Assembly: GCA_944385455.1 (NCBI GenBank)
Contig: CALWXI010000135.1
Span: 1-8,348, forward strand
Origin: an uncultured Oscillospiraceae bacterium
Lineage (GTDB): Bacteria; Bacillota; Clostridia; Oscillospirales; Oscillospiraceae
Reading direction: 5' to 3'
DNA: 8,348 bases
The position numbers and the translations under genes were made by a program. Positions 7,451-8,348 of this stretch are shown piece by piece. Below the pieces are notes generated by a model. The model ran no database searches. It was not told the origin of the DNA and saw only the letters and a list, made by a program, of their open reading frames with translations. The number at the start of each line of letters is the position of its first letter. The stretch's first letter is position 1.

Positions 7451-7582
7451 TTGACTAGCCGCTTTTTCTGGTGTGTTCTGCGCCGTCCGTTGTTCCCTGT
7501 TTTCAACCGTTCCATGGTATTGTGTGGATTTTTCAATTTTCAGTCTGGAACAGCTTAAAGGGAAAAAATAAGGGGAAAATTT
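7451..7582. other. Short non-coding spacer beside the likely att site
   Basis: AT-richer spacer between the tRNA fragment and the end of the replication-initiator-like gene. No gene, repeat or clear promoter is visible. Confidence 0.4.
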
Positions 7583-7601
7583 GAGGGCTGTTCTGCCCCT
7601 C
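7583..7601 (-). terminator. Weak terminator after the Rep-like gene
   Basis: On the minus strand GAGGG and CCCTC pair, plus one inner C-G pair past a bulged G, around a small loop directly after the stop codon of the Rep-like gene. The sequence then runs AAATTTTCCCC and TTATTTTTT. Short and imperfect, so only suggestive. Confidence 0.35.
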
Positions 7602-7602
7602 A

Positions 7603-8064
7603 TTATCCCGTTTTGCTGGGCGGAACTTCACACGGTACCTTTCTTGACGATCCCCACAGAGGCCGCGAGGTTTTGCGCTGCATGACGGGGCGGTTTGAGA
7701 GGGCGGACAGGACATCATCCAGCGTGTGCGCATCCAGGTGTGTAACCGATGCAGGCCCACAGACCCAGTTTGACGCCATGCGTTCGCACTCTGCCGCAGC
7801 AACGTCTATAAAAACATAGTGCGCCATGGCCGGGGCCTCCGGCGTCCCGTAGTCATGCCCCACAATGAACTTGAAATTCCCGCCGTTTGATATTCTGGCG
7901 CGGTCAAGCCATGCTTTCCAGTTTCGGATTACAAACAGATCCGTTATACGATCCGGGTTTGCATATTGCAGGGTAATGAGGTTTCCGCCAAGGAAGTTAT
8001 GCGCGATCACCGCGCCCATCCTTTCATCTGCCGTACGTTGATACCACTTGTTCCAATAGCTCAT
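7603..8064 (-). CDS. Rolling-circle replication initiator-like (HUH Rep) protein, catalytic residues missing
   Basis: A 153-aa protein starting at the ATG at 8064, chosen because AGGAGGG lies just upstream; an in-frame ATG at 8079 has no such site. I read it as a relative of small Firmicute rolling-circle Rep proteins. LITLQY (29-34) fits motif I (hTLTY), W49-L53 the following helix, NFKFIVGHDYG (63-73) the LKYIxVTExG strand, and PAMAHYVFID (78-87) motif II. WVCGPASVTHLD (100-111) fits WxxGxVxxxxLD, and SRPLWGSSRKVPCEV (133-147) the usual SRxxxxSRNLKKPEV ending. Motif II normally has HHH or HxH and here reads AHY. Motif III should hold the nicking tyrosine (YLxK) about residues 117-126, where the chain reads DVLSALSNRP without tyrosine. 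It is therefore probably catalytically dead or decayed, although the frame is open. Such proteins nick DNA at an origin. The fold assignment rests on pattern memory only. Confidence 0.5.
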   Translation of the reverse strand: MSYWNKWYQRTADERMGAVIAHNFLGGNLITLQYANPDRITDLFVIRNWKAWLDRARISNGGNFKFIVGHDYGTPEAPAMAHYVFIDVAAAECERMASNWVCGPASVTHLDAHTLDDVLSALSNRPVMQRKTSRPLWGSSRKVPCEVPPSKTG

Positions 8065-8087
8065 AGTCCCTCCTGGCATTGAAAGTA

Positions 8088-8345
8088 ACCGCCCCGGCGG
8101 CGGAGGTCCCTGCGGTTTCCCTGGCGGCTCCTGGGGCCTGCTGCGGCCCCCTGGTAGGGGAGAGGACAGGCAGACCGGCCCGGCGGCGGAGGCCTTTGCG
8201 GTCTCCCTGGTGGCTTCTGGGGCCTGCTGCGGCCTCCTGGCAGGGGGGAGTGCAGACAGAACCCGCCCGCGGGCGGAGGGGCCTGCTCTCTGTCCTGTGG
8301 CTTCTGGGGCCTGCTCCGGCCTGCAGGCAGGGGGGAGGGCAGGCG
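8088..8345. repeat. Three imperfect 86-bp GC-rich tandem repeats
   Basis: Units at 8088-8173, 8174-8259 and 8260-8345, each beginning near (G)ACC(C)G(G)CCCG and sharing GGCGGAGG, CTTCTGGGGCCTGCT and CAGGGGGGAG-like blocks. Units 1 and 2 are closer to each other than to unit 3. Each contains a short hairpin around GGCC-TGCTGC-GGCC. The 86-bp period is not a multiple of three, so a repeated protein is unlikely. A further copy may start at the window edge. The array directly precedes the Rep-like gene, where replication origins or iterons are often found; that function is inference. Confidence 0.7.
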
Positions 8346-8348
8346 GGG

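Noticed and set aside
7029..7558. Small reading frames in the AT-richer region, such as 7029-7262 and 7346-7558 on the plus strand
   Set aside because: No ribosome-binding site and no recognisable protein character; one runs across the terminator hairpin and the tRNA fragment.
8088..8345. CRISPR array
   Set aside because: The units are continuous 86-bp tandem repeats without unique spacers.

Overview
The window reads as chromosomal DNA of a GC-rich gut-type Clostridia, most likely Oscillospiraceae/Flavonifractor-like. This is inferred from strong GGAGG ribosome-binding sites, GC-rich codon use, a Firmicute-style lipoprotein signal and the protein families present. No 16S or marker gene is available to confirm it.

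Left half (1-3289, + strand): the end of a dipeptide/oligopeptide uptake operon. It holds the last 64 codons of a DppC-type permease, the two ATPases DppD and DppF, and a complete isoaspartyl dipeptidase (iadA). All four are translationally coupled or nearly so: 11-bp gap, 4-bp overlap, 1-bp overlap. The operon would import short peptides and hydrolyse those carrying damaged isoaspartyl (beta-aspartyl) linkages. A long perfect hairpin (3307-3348) separates it from the convergent operon.

Middle (3365-6724, - strand): a compact three-gene ABC importer of the phosphonate/phosphite family, in the order phnD (lipoprotein receptor), phnC (ATPase), phnE. PhnE is a natural fusion of two PhnE permease domains in one 514-aa chain. 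No phosphonate-degrading enzyme lies beside it, so the substrate is open.

Leader (6725-7008, - strand): the most interesting part. A good sigma-A promoter (TTGCAA-17 bp-TAGAAT) lies about 250 nt upstream of the phnD start. The transcript would carry a three-way-junction-like fold closed by an 8-bp long-range helix, then a textbook intrinsic terminator (9-bp stem plus U6) just ahead of the phnD ribosome-binding site. A separate 7-nt segment is perfectly complementary to the terminator's left arm and loop. This is the architecture of a transcription-attenuating riboswitch. One hairpin (GGGAGCC...GGCUGAGAGG) resembles the pyrimidine-sensing half of the TPP aptamer, but the pyrophosphate-sensing half is not found in the expected place, so the ligand is unknown.

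Right end (about 7000-8348): a change of character. An AT-richer stretch without genes holds a 23-nt match to the 3' end of an initiator tRNA followed by a perfect 15-bp terminator hairpin, a likely integration (att) scar. Beyond it is a small gene that I read as a rolling-circle (HUH) replication initiator that has lost its catalytic residues. Immediately upstream of that gene are three imperfect 86-bp GC-rich tandem repeats. This end looks like the edge of a mobile element or its remnant.
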